Assembly: GCA_037074615.1 (NCBI GenBank)
Contig: CM073522.1
Location: forward strand, 31,742,962-31,806,961
Reading direction: 5' to 3'
DNA length: 64,000 nucleotides
Source: Leucaena leucocephala
Lineage: Eukaryota > Streptophyta > Magnoliopsida > Fabales > Fabaceae
The notes under the pieces were generated by a model. It was not told where the DNA came from and ran no database searches. It worked only from the letters and a program-made list of their open reading frames with translations. A program made the position numbers and the translations under genes. Positions 24,078 to 36,600 of this stretch are shown piece after piece (positions within the stretch are counted from its first letter, which is position 1; every line of letters starts with the position of its first letter).

Positions 24078-24722
24078 GATTATTGAGGATTGCATACTAC
24101 AACCTTAACCATCCCCAGAATATGAAAGCATTTCATTAATCTTTGTAAGTGTTTCATTATTAAAAAGCTGAGAATTAAATAAAAGATAATCTTCCATAAG
24201 TATAGGAGAAAATGAAGCCCTAATAAGGGCAACTTGCATCCTCGCCCTAAATCTATTAAGAGAACCTTAATCATTAAAAGAATATGATTACTAAATGTCA
24301 TTCATACAATATTCTAACTCTTGCTGAGAATATAAACACATGCTACACAACCTAGAGCTAAGCAACTTGCATAACGTAGCCTCTATTCTTCACAACCCAA
24401 AAGGAGAAAGTAAAAGAAAAAAAAAAGGATAATCCAATTCCTTATTGACCAAAAGAATAATAATAACCCAACTCTTGAGAATAACATGAACGTCGTAGCC
24501 AAGTAAAAGAGAAAAGCTAGATCAAAGAATTGGTGATGCCTAGAAAATACCAAACACAAATCCGGGATAATCATTATTACCACAAAACTTATGATCATGA
24601 TTATTCTGATTGTTGCATCTATACTGAACTAGAGTCTAAAAAAAATAAAGCAAACTATGAAAATTGCACAACTGAAAGTTTAGAAGATAAATAAGGTCCT
24701 ATGCGGTTATCTTCAGGCAATT
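24078..24722. other. 3' flank of the OTU protease gene
   Basis: This AT-rich stretch follows the OTU gene stop codon and probably holds its 3' UTR. I see no other gene or clear repeat. Confidence 0.5.
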
Positions 24723-26791
24723 TTAGATTGATAAGGTCTCTAGTATTTCATAGTGACCATACCCATGAAATAGCACATTGATGGGACTCTCCTTCTCTTT
24801 CCTATACTCTTCACCATAATTTGCTATATTTGACAAATCACCTGAGTTTTTGTTCTTCATGAAGACCGAGATCATTGTCCTGACAAATTATATGTAAATT
24901 TATCAGAAGAGAAATTAATACTGAAAAATATAAAGGTGTTATAATTTATGATCGACCACGAAAGTCCATATAGCATTGGACTATTGGTATTAAGATATAA
25001 TTTACCCAAATGAAAGTCAAAATAAATAGTATTTGAAGTGACATAAAGGTGGGTAACAATATAGTTGTCTAGAATCTAATTAAAGAGTTAGTTTTAGTTT
25101 TAAGATTTATTTCTTATATTTATCTAATTTTTTTAAATTATCTCTATTAATACTTTTTTAACAATAATTAAATAAAAAAAGATAGAAAAATTAAATGAGA
25201 TGGTTAGAATATTTTAAAAAAATATTATATTAATTAATTTAACTAATTTTTTTAATTTAATTAAATTAGTTAAATATATATTATATTAAATATAGAGAAA
25301 GTCCCGCAAGCACAATAGTTTACTTTAAATAGACATCAACAACGAACCTCAAGTCAGTATCAGTATAAAGAAACATAATCTAAAACTCACTTCAAAATGT
25401 GAGAAGCCATCAGCAATTCCGGTTCCCCACCCCACTCATGTGGCTGCTGAATTCTTTTCACATAATCATCAAAATCCCCTTCAATAAACCTATACATATC
25501 TGAGTCAATTAATCACAAATTCTCAATAAAGCATAGGAACCAGTAAAATGTCACATATTACAAGAATTACCATTCTGTTTCTTCACGTCTTTTCAGGAAT
25601 TCATCCGCAACCTGTCATAGTAACGAGGTTACAAATATTTTCAGGGAAGATTTTAAAGCAAATAGGACTGCCTTCTTGTTCTGTCATAGCAATCTTACCT
25701 GAGTTCTTAGTTCATCAGCAAGTTCTTTCTCGCGATTCTCATCTGGCGCTTCTTCGCCTTTTCTTATGCAAGCTCCATGAGCTATGGCTCTGAATAGGCA
25801 TCGACCATCAGTGGGCACCCCTGCACCAGACGCATTTCCCCAATTTCAACAATTAGTATCATAATCAAAAGCTGAATCCGACCCAATGATACGCAAAGTC
25901 TAAGCTCTGGCGAGACATTCTTCAGAGCCTTGATTACAGTTACAGGACAACAAGGCAATAACATAATTCATCCTTTCATCAAATATTGAAAAAACTGTAA
26001 ACTCCTTTAGAAAGAAATTATCATCGTCGCAAGAAAATAGCTCATTAAAAACATTTCTAAAGAGTAATGTATTCAATTACTAAAAATCTTGATCTAAAAA
26101 CAGGAACAGACAAACGCAGAACTCTTTACAGGACCTCCCTGCCAAATTAGCGTCCATAGATGATTCAATAAGCTTTCGATGCGAATTCTAGGCATGTGAG
26201 CAGCATTAGTTTTCTCTAACATTTCAATAAGTGCATCGACATAAATATTTGAAGTCCTGAAGAAAACAATAAAGCCAGGTATAAAGGACCTGTGACTCTG
26301 TAATCGGAAGAGACTTCATCTACTTTATCGATGCCGGCGTCCTTCAATTCACCATCGTCGATTTTCTCGTCGGAAGCTGGAGTTTCGGGATTCATTGGTG
26401 GCGCGAGACAGGCGCAAACGCCGAAGAGAAGCCAGGCCGAGTCCGGACGGTGAAGCCACCTGGCAGGGCGTGCGTCCCAGGCGGCATTCCAAGACCCCTC
26501 CCCTTTCAACTCCTGGTGAAGCATCAGAAAGCGACGAAGATCGCTCTGAAACCCCGCGGCGCCACCAGACGGCAATATGACGTGCCATACGGAAGCAGCG
26601 CCGACACCTTCGAGCTTACAGGCGCTGGAGTGATGGCGCAGACGAGAGGCGTCGGCGCCTAAGTGAAAGGAAGTGGGAGGTTGTCTAGCGTGGTGGTGGT
26701 GATGGTGATGAGCGGCGGAGCCGTGAAGGAAGGAAGAGATAGAGTTGAGGATCCAAGGCTTTGGGCGGGTACTACAGAGAACTCCAAGCAT
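24723..26791 (-). CDS. OTU-domain cysteine protease (deubiquitinase)
   Basis: Five exons in transcription order: 26791-26290, 25820-25699, 25611-25571, 25489-25391 and 24879-24723. They join in frame to 306 aa with GT-AG borders. The OTU domain starts near residue 168 with VPTDGRCLFRAIAHG, which contains the catalytic Asp and Cys (DGRC). It continues through VADEFLKRREETEW and YVKRIQQPHEWGGEPELLMA to the histidine loop INVLFHGYGHYE near the C-terminus. The length and exon pattern fit plant OTU3/OTU4-type proteins, which cleave ubiquitin from substrates (family knowledge). The N-terminal 165 aa are poorly conserved and basic. They include a run of seven histidines and may carry a transit or mitochondrial signal (inference). 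The start is the first ATG of the open exon; Met at codon 89 or 132 could be alternatives. Confidence 0.88.
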
Positions 26792-27269
26792 GAGAGAAGT
26801 AGTGGAGGCTAACTTGCGCTGCCAGGTTTATCCTACGCACCCATCGGGCTCAGAAACTCATGGCGCTGTGCATTTTAGGCCTGCACTTTTTGGTTGGTGA
26901 GATCTTGTGACGGCGAATCATATTTGTTTGAGAGAAAAAGCACAGACGGAGAGAGAAAAAAGATGACGACGACGACGAAGAAGCGAAGATCGATGAAAAT
27001 ACAAAATAAAAATTAGCTTTGGAGAGAGAAACTCAGAAACGGAAACGTGGTTATGCACAACTATACAGGCATGTTTAAAAAATAATAAAATTATAATTTT
27101 AAAAAAAAAATTGATTTAAATTTTAATTTAAAAAAATTTTAAAATAAATAATCATATTTTTTTAAATCTCGGTTGAGATCAAACTGTGATTTAAAATGAT
27201 GGTTTTAGATAAGCTACTCAGAGTAGCTTTTAAAATATTAAAATAGCTTATGAACTACTCAATTACTAT

Positions 27270-27665
27270 TTTACCTTTACTTTTTCTTACACCCTCTCTC
27301 CTCTCTCCTCTATCTTTTCCACTATCTCTTCTCTCTCCTATATTTTTTCCATTATCTCTTATCTTTCTTCTATCTTCCTCACCTTCTCTCCTCTCTCCTC
27401 TATCTTTTTTACCCTCTCTTCTCTCTTCTTCTATCTTTTTTAAAAATGGAAATATTTAGATGATTAGTAGCAGAATCATTTTTTTATATTGATAAATTAT
27501 CAACAAATGTATGATTTGATTAAAAGTAAGAGAAAAGAGATATGGTAGAGAAGAAAAAGGAGAGATGAGAGAGTGTAGAGAAGAGAGAAGAGAAAGAAGA
27601 TATGGTAAAAAAAAGAGAGGAGAGAAGGTAAATGAGAGAAATAAGAGAGGAGAGATAGTATAAAA
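27270..27665. repeat. CT-rich tract facing an AG-rich tract
   Basis: From about 27285 to 27435 the plus strand is nearly all pyrimidine, made of repeated CCTCTCTCCTCTATCTTTT-like blocks. From about 27525 to 27665 it is purine-rich with AGAGAAGAGAGAAGAG-like blocks. The two can pair as an imperfect hairpin, and either may form triplex-prone DNA. It may be the core of an old foldback element. Confidence 0.6.
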
Positions 27666-29093
27666 AAAATAGAAATAAGATAATAATTAGATAATTTATA
27701 ATTTTTTTTATTATTTTAAAAATTAGTTTTAATAGCTTATTTAAAATTATAATTTTATTTAAAATTATTTATAGATAAATATAACTGTTTGTTTAAAATT
27801 TATTATTTTGCCCAAAAGATTTTTCAAAGTCATAGTATTGCTTGACAAATCAGCGTCCATCAAGTGTTAACCCCTCATCATTCATCCCTCGTTTGTTTAT
27901 ACTCCTTCGGGCTTCAAAATAAAATCTCTTAAACTAATTAAATTAAATTAAATAAATTAATTAAATTAATATATTTTTTAAAATATCTTAAATATTTTAT
28001 TTAACTCTTTTATTTCCTTTCTTACTTTATTATTATTAAAAGAGTATTAATAATAATAATTTAAAAAATTGATAAATATAAAAAATAATTTTTATATTTA
28101 GAATAAAGATCAACTCCCTAATTAAATCTTATATTAAAGATCATATGAATACTTTATATATTCTTCCTTTTTAAATGTAAGTGTTGCTCTAATCATTATT
28201 ATAATTAATTTTAACTAATTTTTACATACTGAAAAATAATAGTTAAACTATTAAAAATACTTTAAATTGATAATTTTTTTATAATTTAATCTTATTTTCT
28301 TACTACATTTAAAAATCATTCTTATCTATCTTTTTTTTTTCTATTTTCAACAAAAATTAAATAAAATTAAAATTACAAAATAATCATTAATAATTTTCTA
28401 ATGAACTTATATTCGGTACTAAAACTTTCTTCTACACAATAATATCACGTGGAGGTAATTTTCTTAGGGAATATATAGAAACAGGTGAAAGAGAAATATT
28501 TTCCACTTTTCTCAATTCAATAGGAGGGATTTGCTCTAATATTTTATTTTTATCTGAATATTTAATATAAATTTAGTGTATGTAATCTTGTGATTACATA
28601 ACTTCAAAAATATGTTAACAATTAAATCAATTTGACAATGACATGTATTAATAAAAATAGCTATAGTCACTCACATTTTTTATTAAATAAAGTAGTCTAT
28701 TAGTTGTTTTGTGAAAAATTAATATCAATATTAAAAAAAAAATAACATGAAAACACTATCATTTTATTTTTTATTAATATGACTGTTGATTTAATTTTCA
28801 TCTTTTTTATAGGATTTGTGTACTGCATCAAGTCTAATATAATATATTTCACCCAACTAACTTATAAATATAAATTTTTGTGTAGATTTTTTAATACAAT
28901 TATATGATATATAATACTACCCGTTATCCATTTAATTATTATTAGATTTAATTTGAAATAACTCTTGTATCATATTTTTTTTAGAATAGTTAAATTGGGA
29001 TTAAATTGACTCATTAATAAAATAGATCTATCTTTAATACAAAGTAAATATATGAGAGAAATTTTCAACCTATAGATTATGTGTAAATAACTT

Positions 29094-29389
29094 TTTTAAT
29101 GATTTCTTTTTTTTTGACACAAAATTTTTTGAAAAAGGGTAGGACTTACCCACGATTTAAGGGCAAGACAAAATTTTTCTTCTTCCTAAACGATACTAAT
29201 ATCGGACAGGGAGAGCTATCTATTACTCTCAAGCGTAAACCTAGGCACCGAAGAGTTATGATGCCTCTCTAAGCACCGTGACTGTAACCACAATAAAGTG
29301 ATACTCTCTAGAGTTCGAACACGTTCTAAATGATCACATGTTTTACCTTTTCGCCAGTTAAACTAGATAAATTTATTTTAATGATTTCT
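29094..29389 (-). mobile_element. SINE-like insertion
   Basis: Exact 14-bp repeats TTTTAATGATTTCT lie at 29094-29107 and 29376-29389. The body (29108-29375) is GC-richer than its surroundings. On the minus strand it has an A-box-like TAGTTTAACTGGCG and a B box GTGTTCGAACTC (rc of 29311-29322). It ends in A-rich sequence beside the left repeat. The body is longer than most tRNA SINEs. Confidence 0.72.
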
Positions 29390-30917
29390 AAACACACACG
29401 AGATAACTTCCACCAAACTTTTTAATGATTTCTAAACACACGACATAACTAGCCAACATATAAATTAGAGATAAAAATTAATCATAACAAATAAAATTAG
29501 GGACAATAAAAACGAAAAGGGCACGTTATTTACTATCATGTTATTCTATCGAATTAGTTATAAAAATATTTTTTTCTATACTTTATTTTATATTTTACAC
29601 ATTAGAAATAAAATAGTTAAATATAGGATTTAAGATCATGGCAGGATTTCTTAATTAGTCAAGGGGAGGAACGATTTTAATGGAGTTCAATTTATTTAGT
29701 AGAATTAGCTCTCTTTTTTTTAATCTATCCACAAAGATCCTATAAATATGCCTAATTTATTCAACAGATATGCATGTAATGTAACCCCTCACTATGAAGA
29801 TCAAGTAATTAACTTATTCTTATCGTATTAAAAAAAGTAATTAAGTTATCCCTTTGGTAACTACAAGCATTAGAGATTAACCTCCCTTTGCTATAAAACA
29901 GAAACATGGTATTAATTAGGCAAAAATGCAACTTTGTCTTTTAATTCAATACAACATTTTAATTTAATATATTAATTTTATAAAATATTTTTTCAGTCTC
30001 ATAACTCTTATATTATTAGTCTCAAACGTTAATTTTTTACCAATTATTATTATTTTAAAAAATTCAATTTAATATTTTAAAATTTTAAAATATTCTCTGG
30101 ACGTCTAAAATTTTAATCTCGGTACTTTTTGTTAATAAAACTAGTGGTGATAGAAAATAAAAAAGATGCTTTATAAAATTAAAGAATTAAAATAAAATTT
30201 TATATAAAATTAAAAGATCAATATTTACTTTCATTTATTAATTGATACTTTCTCTAGTTCAATATATAAAATGTAATACTTTTTTTATTCTAAATATAAT
30301 ATATAATTTATAGTATTAGGTTTTATATTTAGAACTAGAAAAATGTATAATTTTATTTATAAGATATATTAAAGGACATTTGAAATTTTAACCAATTTTT
30401 TTGGCCCCCGTTAATTACTTGTTATACTACTTGCATTAGTTATCTATCACACACATCTTTTTTTCACTCATTCCCTTTCATTCACTCCCTCTTTCCATGA
30501 GTATGTGTATTTTTAGAAAATAAAATACTTTTTTGTACATATTTATTATATTTAATTAATTTTAACAAACTTTTTAATCTACATAATTTAATTATTTATA
30601 TTTTATAATACTTCTTTTATCCTCTCTTATAAGATACATTTAGAAGTTGTATAATTTTTAACTATTAATTTTTCATTTTCCTGCATTCATTTACACATGT
30701 TATCATATTTAAATCTCACAAATACATTCTCTCTTTTTTATATAAATAAATGTTTCTTTAGTAAAAAAGTTATATTTTTTACATCTCTATTATTTTAAAT
30801 AAATTTTTTTTGTCAAAAAAAATTTAGGTGAGTATTTTAAATTAATTTTAACTAACTTTAAATGATGAGTTACTTGTGTCTCATGAAGAAAAAGGAAGGG
30901 AGTATAAGGAGTATCTA

Positions 30918-31696
30918 GGCTGAAGTAGGGGTATTTATAAAGCCTGTGGCCCGGTATGCCCACCCGAGCCCGACAAATATAGGACAGGGCTGGGCATCGG
31001 GCTGTAAAATGCAGCCCATACTTTTTTCGGGCTGGGCATCGGGCAGGGGGTTGCCCTGCCTGCCCTGCCCATGAGCATCCCTTTTTTTATTTTTTTTTAT
31101 TTTCTCCATAGATGCTACACTTAGAAGGGAGAATATGATAGTTACTGGTGACTAAAGTGTCATTTTAGAAATATAAGTAGTTAAGTACGTAAGTTGCATC
31201 TTTTAATATTTATAACTACATTAATTTTTTTAACTTTATTAATCATAATATGATTACATTATAAATTATAATTATTTATTTTATTTTTTAGATACTTCAT
31301 CATTGTCAACATTTGGAAAATTGATGTAAAGTTGTAATTAGAAACTATTTAGACTTCAAAATTTTTTTATATGCAATGAATTTCAAAACTTTAATTATTA
31401 TCTTTTTGTTATCTTATTTTTAATAGATTATAGATATTATTTAACTCTTGAAGACATATGAATATGATATTATTTTAGAAGTTTATAATTGCTGATTTTT
31501 TTTATAACATGAGCATGGCATCACAACTTGGGCATGCCCAACCCACCCACGCCTAGCCCGCCTATGCCCAGCCTAAAATAGTTAGGGCTTTTACCGGAGA
31601 GGGCCGAGCATCGGGCTGTAAAATACAGCCCATGCTTTTTCTGGACAGGGCACCGGATGGGGGGTCGCCCTGCCCATGAACACCCGTAGGCTGAAG
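30918..31696 (-). mobile_element. hAT-like non-autonomous element, copy 2
   Basis: The element (30926-31688, 763 bp) is flanked by exact 8-bp duplications GGCTGAAG at 30918-30925 and 31689-31696, the size produced by hAT transposases. It lies in opposite orientation to the copies at 10689 and 46189. Both ends carry the GC-rich module with hairpins at 30999-31017 and 31613-31631. There is no coding capacity. Confidence 0.88.
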
Positions 31697-32250
31697 TAGG
31701 GAAACTTCACCAAATATTAAATCAATTTAAGCATGTTTGCCATTTTGACCTATACAATCAATGCCTCAAAAGCTGCAAATTGTAAAACATAAGAATCAGT
31801 GTAGTGTATTTTATGAAGTTCAAGAATAAAAAAGAGAGTGTATTTTATGGGGTAACATGGCGAAATTCTTATTTTATTTTTAAAAAGCATTATACTAAAC
31901 AAAAATAATAGGAAAATACTTTAAAAAATAATAAATATATTTTGTAACTATTCTAGTTTAATATTTATTATTTTTAAAGTTTTTTTCTATCATTTTCTCT
32001 TGTACACTAAACTAATCACTAAAATTATATAATATATATATAAACAAACATATTACTATATACATATATTTTAATTTCAGTACAGTTTAAAGTTGTTTTG
32101 ATATGGCGAGAGAATAAAGGGGGAAAATAAAAGCAATGGAACAGTGAAGAGAGTGCTCAATCCTAAAATACTGAGTGCTCCAAACAAAACAAAACAAAAA
32201 AGAAGGTACTTTTAATATTAATTAAATATTTATAAGCATCCCATCTGGTA

Positions 32251-33647
32251 AGTTTCTTGCCTTCTTTCCTCCCCACTCTCTCTCCTTCATTTCTCTCTCT
32301 CTAAAAGACTGACTCTGTTAATTCCGTCATTGACTATGCCCTGTGAGATGACTCACTTTGGATCGGTGAGCTTAGCCGCAAGAGATTTTATTCTCTAATC
32401 CCATTTTTTTCCCTACTAGTTAAGTTGGAAAACTTGGTAGAAAATAGAGAGAACCCAGAAAGTGTTTGATATGATCATTCATTTCAAAGATTCTCCAGAC
32501 TGTGGCAAAAATCCTGTGTATTTAATACCAGGGTTTTAATCCGCCAATTTAGTAACATTCATAATCACCCTTGATTTTTCTTTTTGTTTGGTGTGTTGGC
32601 CAACATTCCCACCTGAAGAAAATATCAAAGCCGTTCACTTCCCAGCATTTAAATCATGAATTTATTGAATTAGTCATGATTGAGAGGGGTTTTTCTTCTT
32701 GCAATGGTGAGAAACTGATAAATGTCTTGAGGGGTTTTTGTCAGGTTTTGGATTACACAATGAGATAAAACAAAGAAGCTGATTGCTTGCGTTGGAATTT
32801 CTGCAACGTCCTGAGAATCTAGCCAGAGGTAGATTTGGATCTGAAATAATTTAGAATCTGTAGCATTTTGCAGCTATTGCACATTACATTGTTAACATAA
32901 GCTCTGCAATTTCTTCATTCTCAAAAAGTTGAAGACATAGCAACAAATAGTAGGTGAGATCTTCTATTGAGTTCTCTTCTGTTGAGATTCATTTCCGACA
33001 TTGTTTGGGGTACCTCTTTTTTGGAATGAAATTGTTTGGGCACTTTGAACTTGGCATTTTGACACCCCTAATTTCGAAGCATGATACCTTACCTAGCTTC
33101 AAGGAGTAGAAACTCTAAGCTACATTGGTTACTTCATATGATCAACAAGGAAAACTTGTCTAAGCTGTTATGTCATAATTATGGAGAGAGTTCTTTTTCC
33201 CCTCAATGTCATTCATTGCTGAATCAATTTTGTTGGAATAATTATAGTTTGTATATAGTTATATATATATGATACCACATAGCTCTGGGCTATAGGATTC
33301 CACTTCAAATAAAATACATAGCTTCATCAAGAGAAATTTGACGGCAAATGGTGTTTTTAGGTTAACTGTATTATGGGGCCTATTGAAGTTATATAATTAT
33401 TAGATGCTTATGAATCACATGTATTAGATATAATATTCATTTGCAGTGGGGATTCCATGTCATTCTTTTGAACCCTTGTCTTGATTTGAAAAACCAATCT
33501 ATCAGTAAAATGAGCTCAACAGTCTATAGTTGTTTATTAACCTTTTACCTTTTAATTTTAACATGGTATTAGACTTACCATAAATACATCAAGCACCAGT
33601 GAAATAAACATTGAACTGTCATATTGTCTGTAATCTCCAGGATTCCA
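32251..33647 (+). promoter_or_regulatory. Probable leader region of the DEMETER-like gene
   Basis: A CT-rich stretch at about 32255-32305 resembles plant transcription start or 5' leader sequence. A good acceptor (TCTGTAATCTCCAG at 33627-33640) lies 7 bases before the chosen start codon, so the leader is probably spliced. I cannot fix the first exon or the TATA box. Confidence 0.4.
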
Positions 33648-36600
33648 ATGATAAACTTGGGAGGAAAACTCTTTACTCTGGAAGAGAAACAAGTTCAGAT
33701 GAATGGTTCATGGGTCCCTGTCACCCCGGAGAAGCCAGTTCAAATAAGACCTGATACAATATCGGCAGGCTGGCAGGAAAATCGAATGGCAGGAGGGAAT
33801 TTGAAAATGTTAACTGTTCCTGGAAGTGGCTACATGAAAGAGATGCTGCAGTGTAATGGGTTAGATCAAAATGTCCATCTAGTAGGAGAAACTAAAGAGT
33901 ACAATTATTTTGATGGAGGTTCTTCGACGAGAGCCAGTGTCAACAATCACATTGATGTGGACTTTGACAACAATAGATTGAATACTTTGGAACTTCTATT
34001 CATGCAAAATGCAAGTAACGATGGTTATGCTGACAGGAACTTAAGTGAAAGTATAAGCATGGCAGTAAGAACACCAGTGCTACCAAAATTTCATCCTCAC
34101 ACAAGAAGTAATGGGAGAGATTTCAATGCAGATGGTTTCACTGTCAACGAAAACAGGAACTACGCAGATTCAGAAACAGTGTACACAGATGCAAATCTTT
34201 CGGTCCCAAATAGGAATTCTGAATGTGACAGCAGCAACTTATATGATTTTCTGAACAATGACGCTCACTTCTCATTCTCAAGCCTGCTGAATGGTAGCCT
34301 ATCTGAGCCGGAGATACTCAATGGTAACTTTATATTATTATTTTTTAATATCCCTCCCACAAGAATAGTAAACTGCAATGAAAAACTGCCATGAAGATTT
34401 CAATGTTACAAAAACAAATCACTCCTTTTCTTCTTGTTGCCTAAACAATGCCTTGCTGTGCCAATATAATCTTTTGCAACTGATTGATGAATGACTACGA
34501 CTACTTTCACAGGTGGTTTTTACATACCTTGCAGACCCAAGTATGATCAAAACTCTGCAGATATTACAGAAGCTGATGATGTCTTTAGTTTCACCAACTC
34601 CTTCCAATCAGTAATGGGAACAATGGATCAGTTCAATAAGTTTACAGACAACCAGTTTGTGAAGTATGTAACAGCTGAAAGTCAAATTCAGGTGACTGAC
34701 AGGCCAGACAACTTGGTTGCATCCACAGAAAATGATCACCGTGAATATTGTGATGGACTTCTACAGCATATTGTCGATACATCTACAGCAACTTCTAAAT
34801 CATACGACCAAAATGAGGGTTGTGAAAATAATCATCGTAGTGGAAATGGCCTGGATATTGATCTGAATAAGACACCTGAGCAGAAACCACCTAAACGAAG
34901 AAAGCACAGGCCGAAGGTAGTTGTAGAAAAAAAGTCCAAAAGAACTCCAAATCCTGAAACTAGAAAAAAAGGAGGATCTAGGGAGAATCCATCTCAAAAG
35001 AGGAAGTATGTACGAAAGAATGTCCCAAAAGAAGGAGCAACACCGCAAGCTGATGTTTTAGAGACTTCAGGTTCTGCCACTGTAACTAGAAAATCTTGCA
35101 GGAAAGCTCTAAATTTTGATTTAGAAGATAATAGATGCAAAGCACAGACTGCAACTAGAAAATCTGGCAGGAAAGCTCTACATTTTGATTTAGAAGAGAA
35201 TAGATGCAATGACCAGAACAAATCAGTCAATCAGCAGGAGATCCAGGGCAGAAATGGGTTGCTCACAGAGTTGCTGAGCGCAGCGAGTGTATGCTATGAT
35301 ACAAACTCAGCTTTGCTTCACGGCAAGCAGGATGGACTTACAGTTGAAAACAAACAACCCAGAAGCACAGATGACAGTGCCTTTTTATTGCACCAAAAGC
35401 TAAGTGACAGATTCCTGCCAAAAGAGCAAGCAAATGGAACCTTGTCAGCAAATACAGAGATGCAGATTAAAAATTTGTTAGAACCTGAGAAAGGTCCAGC
35501 GCAAGGCAATGCTGGATTATGCAAGGAAAGAAACAAAGGATGCTTGGAGCTATGTATTTGCGCAGATGGAACTGACAATGTTCTCTTGCAACCAGAGACA
35601 TGTCTGGAGTTCCCTCAAAGGACCCAAGTACCAATGTCCCAAAATATCCTTCATTTGGTGCCAAACATTTTGAATTGTATTGAAGGAAGCAGTTTGAAGA
35701 GAAAATATTGCCATGCTGATGAGAAGCAATATGCCCCTGCCACAAATTCACTTTCTTCTTCCTTATTGCACCAAGAGATTTTCCAAGTGGATGAAAATCG
35801 TAATGGCACACCTCTGGATAAATATGTTTTGAAAACTCAGAAAAGGAGGAAAACTCCAGACAAACTTGGTTCGCAAAAAGTAAGAAGAAAAAGCAAAAAT
35901 AAATCTCAAACACAATTAACTGATGAGAAATCAAGCTGCTACGCTGGTGATAGCCTTGCTAGCTCAGGTGATGTAAATTTCATTATGCAAAGGATTCTTC
36001 TGGAGGATATTTTGCATACAAATAATGTTTTTTTCTTTATTTGCAGATGCACTACACAAGATATGTCCTACACCAATTGATGAGATCATTTGTCGACTCA
36101 AAGATCTCAACCTTGGGGACAGCAATATATCAAGAATGGATGGACAAAGTGCAATTGTCCTATATAACGGAGAAAATTCAGTTGTCCCGTATGAGGGGTT
36201 TGACTTTGCAAAAAAACGCAAACCACGGCCCAAAGTGGATCTTGACCCAGAAACAGAGAGAACCTGGAAACTATTGATGGACAAGGGAGTAAGTGAAGGC
36301 CTTGAAGGAAATAACAAGGAAAAGGAGAAGTGGTGGGAAGAGGAAAGAGAAGTTTTTCGTGGAAGAGTCGATTCCTTCATTGCACGAATGCATCTTGTTC
36401 AAGGTACAGCACATCATATCTTGAACCCAAACATAAGATATAAAAAAATAATTCACAATTTGTTGATACTTTGTCTCCATAAACAGCCATCTTTTACTTT
36501 CTATTCTGTTCACAGACATCTTTTTTTCTGCTCATAGAAAGTGTCAAGTGAAGTTCATAATCTGTTAATTAAGGGTCATGAATAGTTTTAGTATAATCTC

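Larger units (their letters stand above)
26792..32250. other. Repeat-rich spacer between the OTU and DEMETER-like genes
   Basis: This is a mostly AT-rich spacer of about 5.4 kb. It holds a pyrimidine-rich/purine-rich pair (27270-27665), a SINE-like insertion (29108-29375), a short tandem duplication near 29378-29440 and a hAT-like element (30926-31688). No protein-coding gene is recognisable. Confidence 0.6.
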
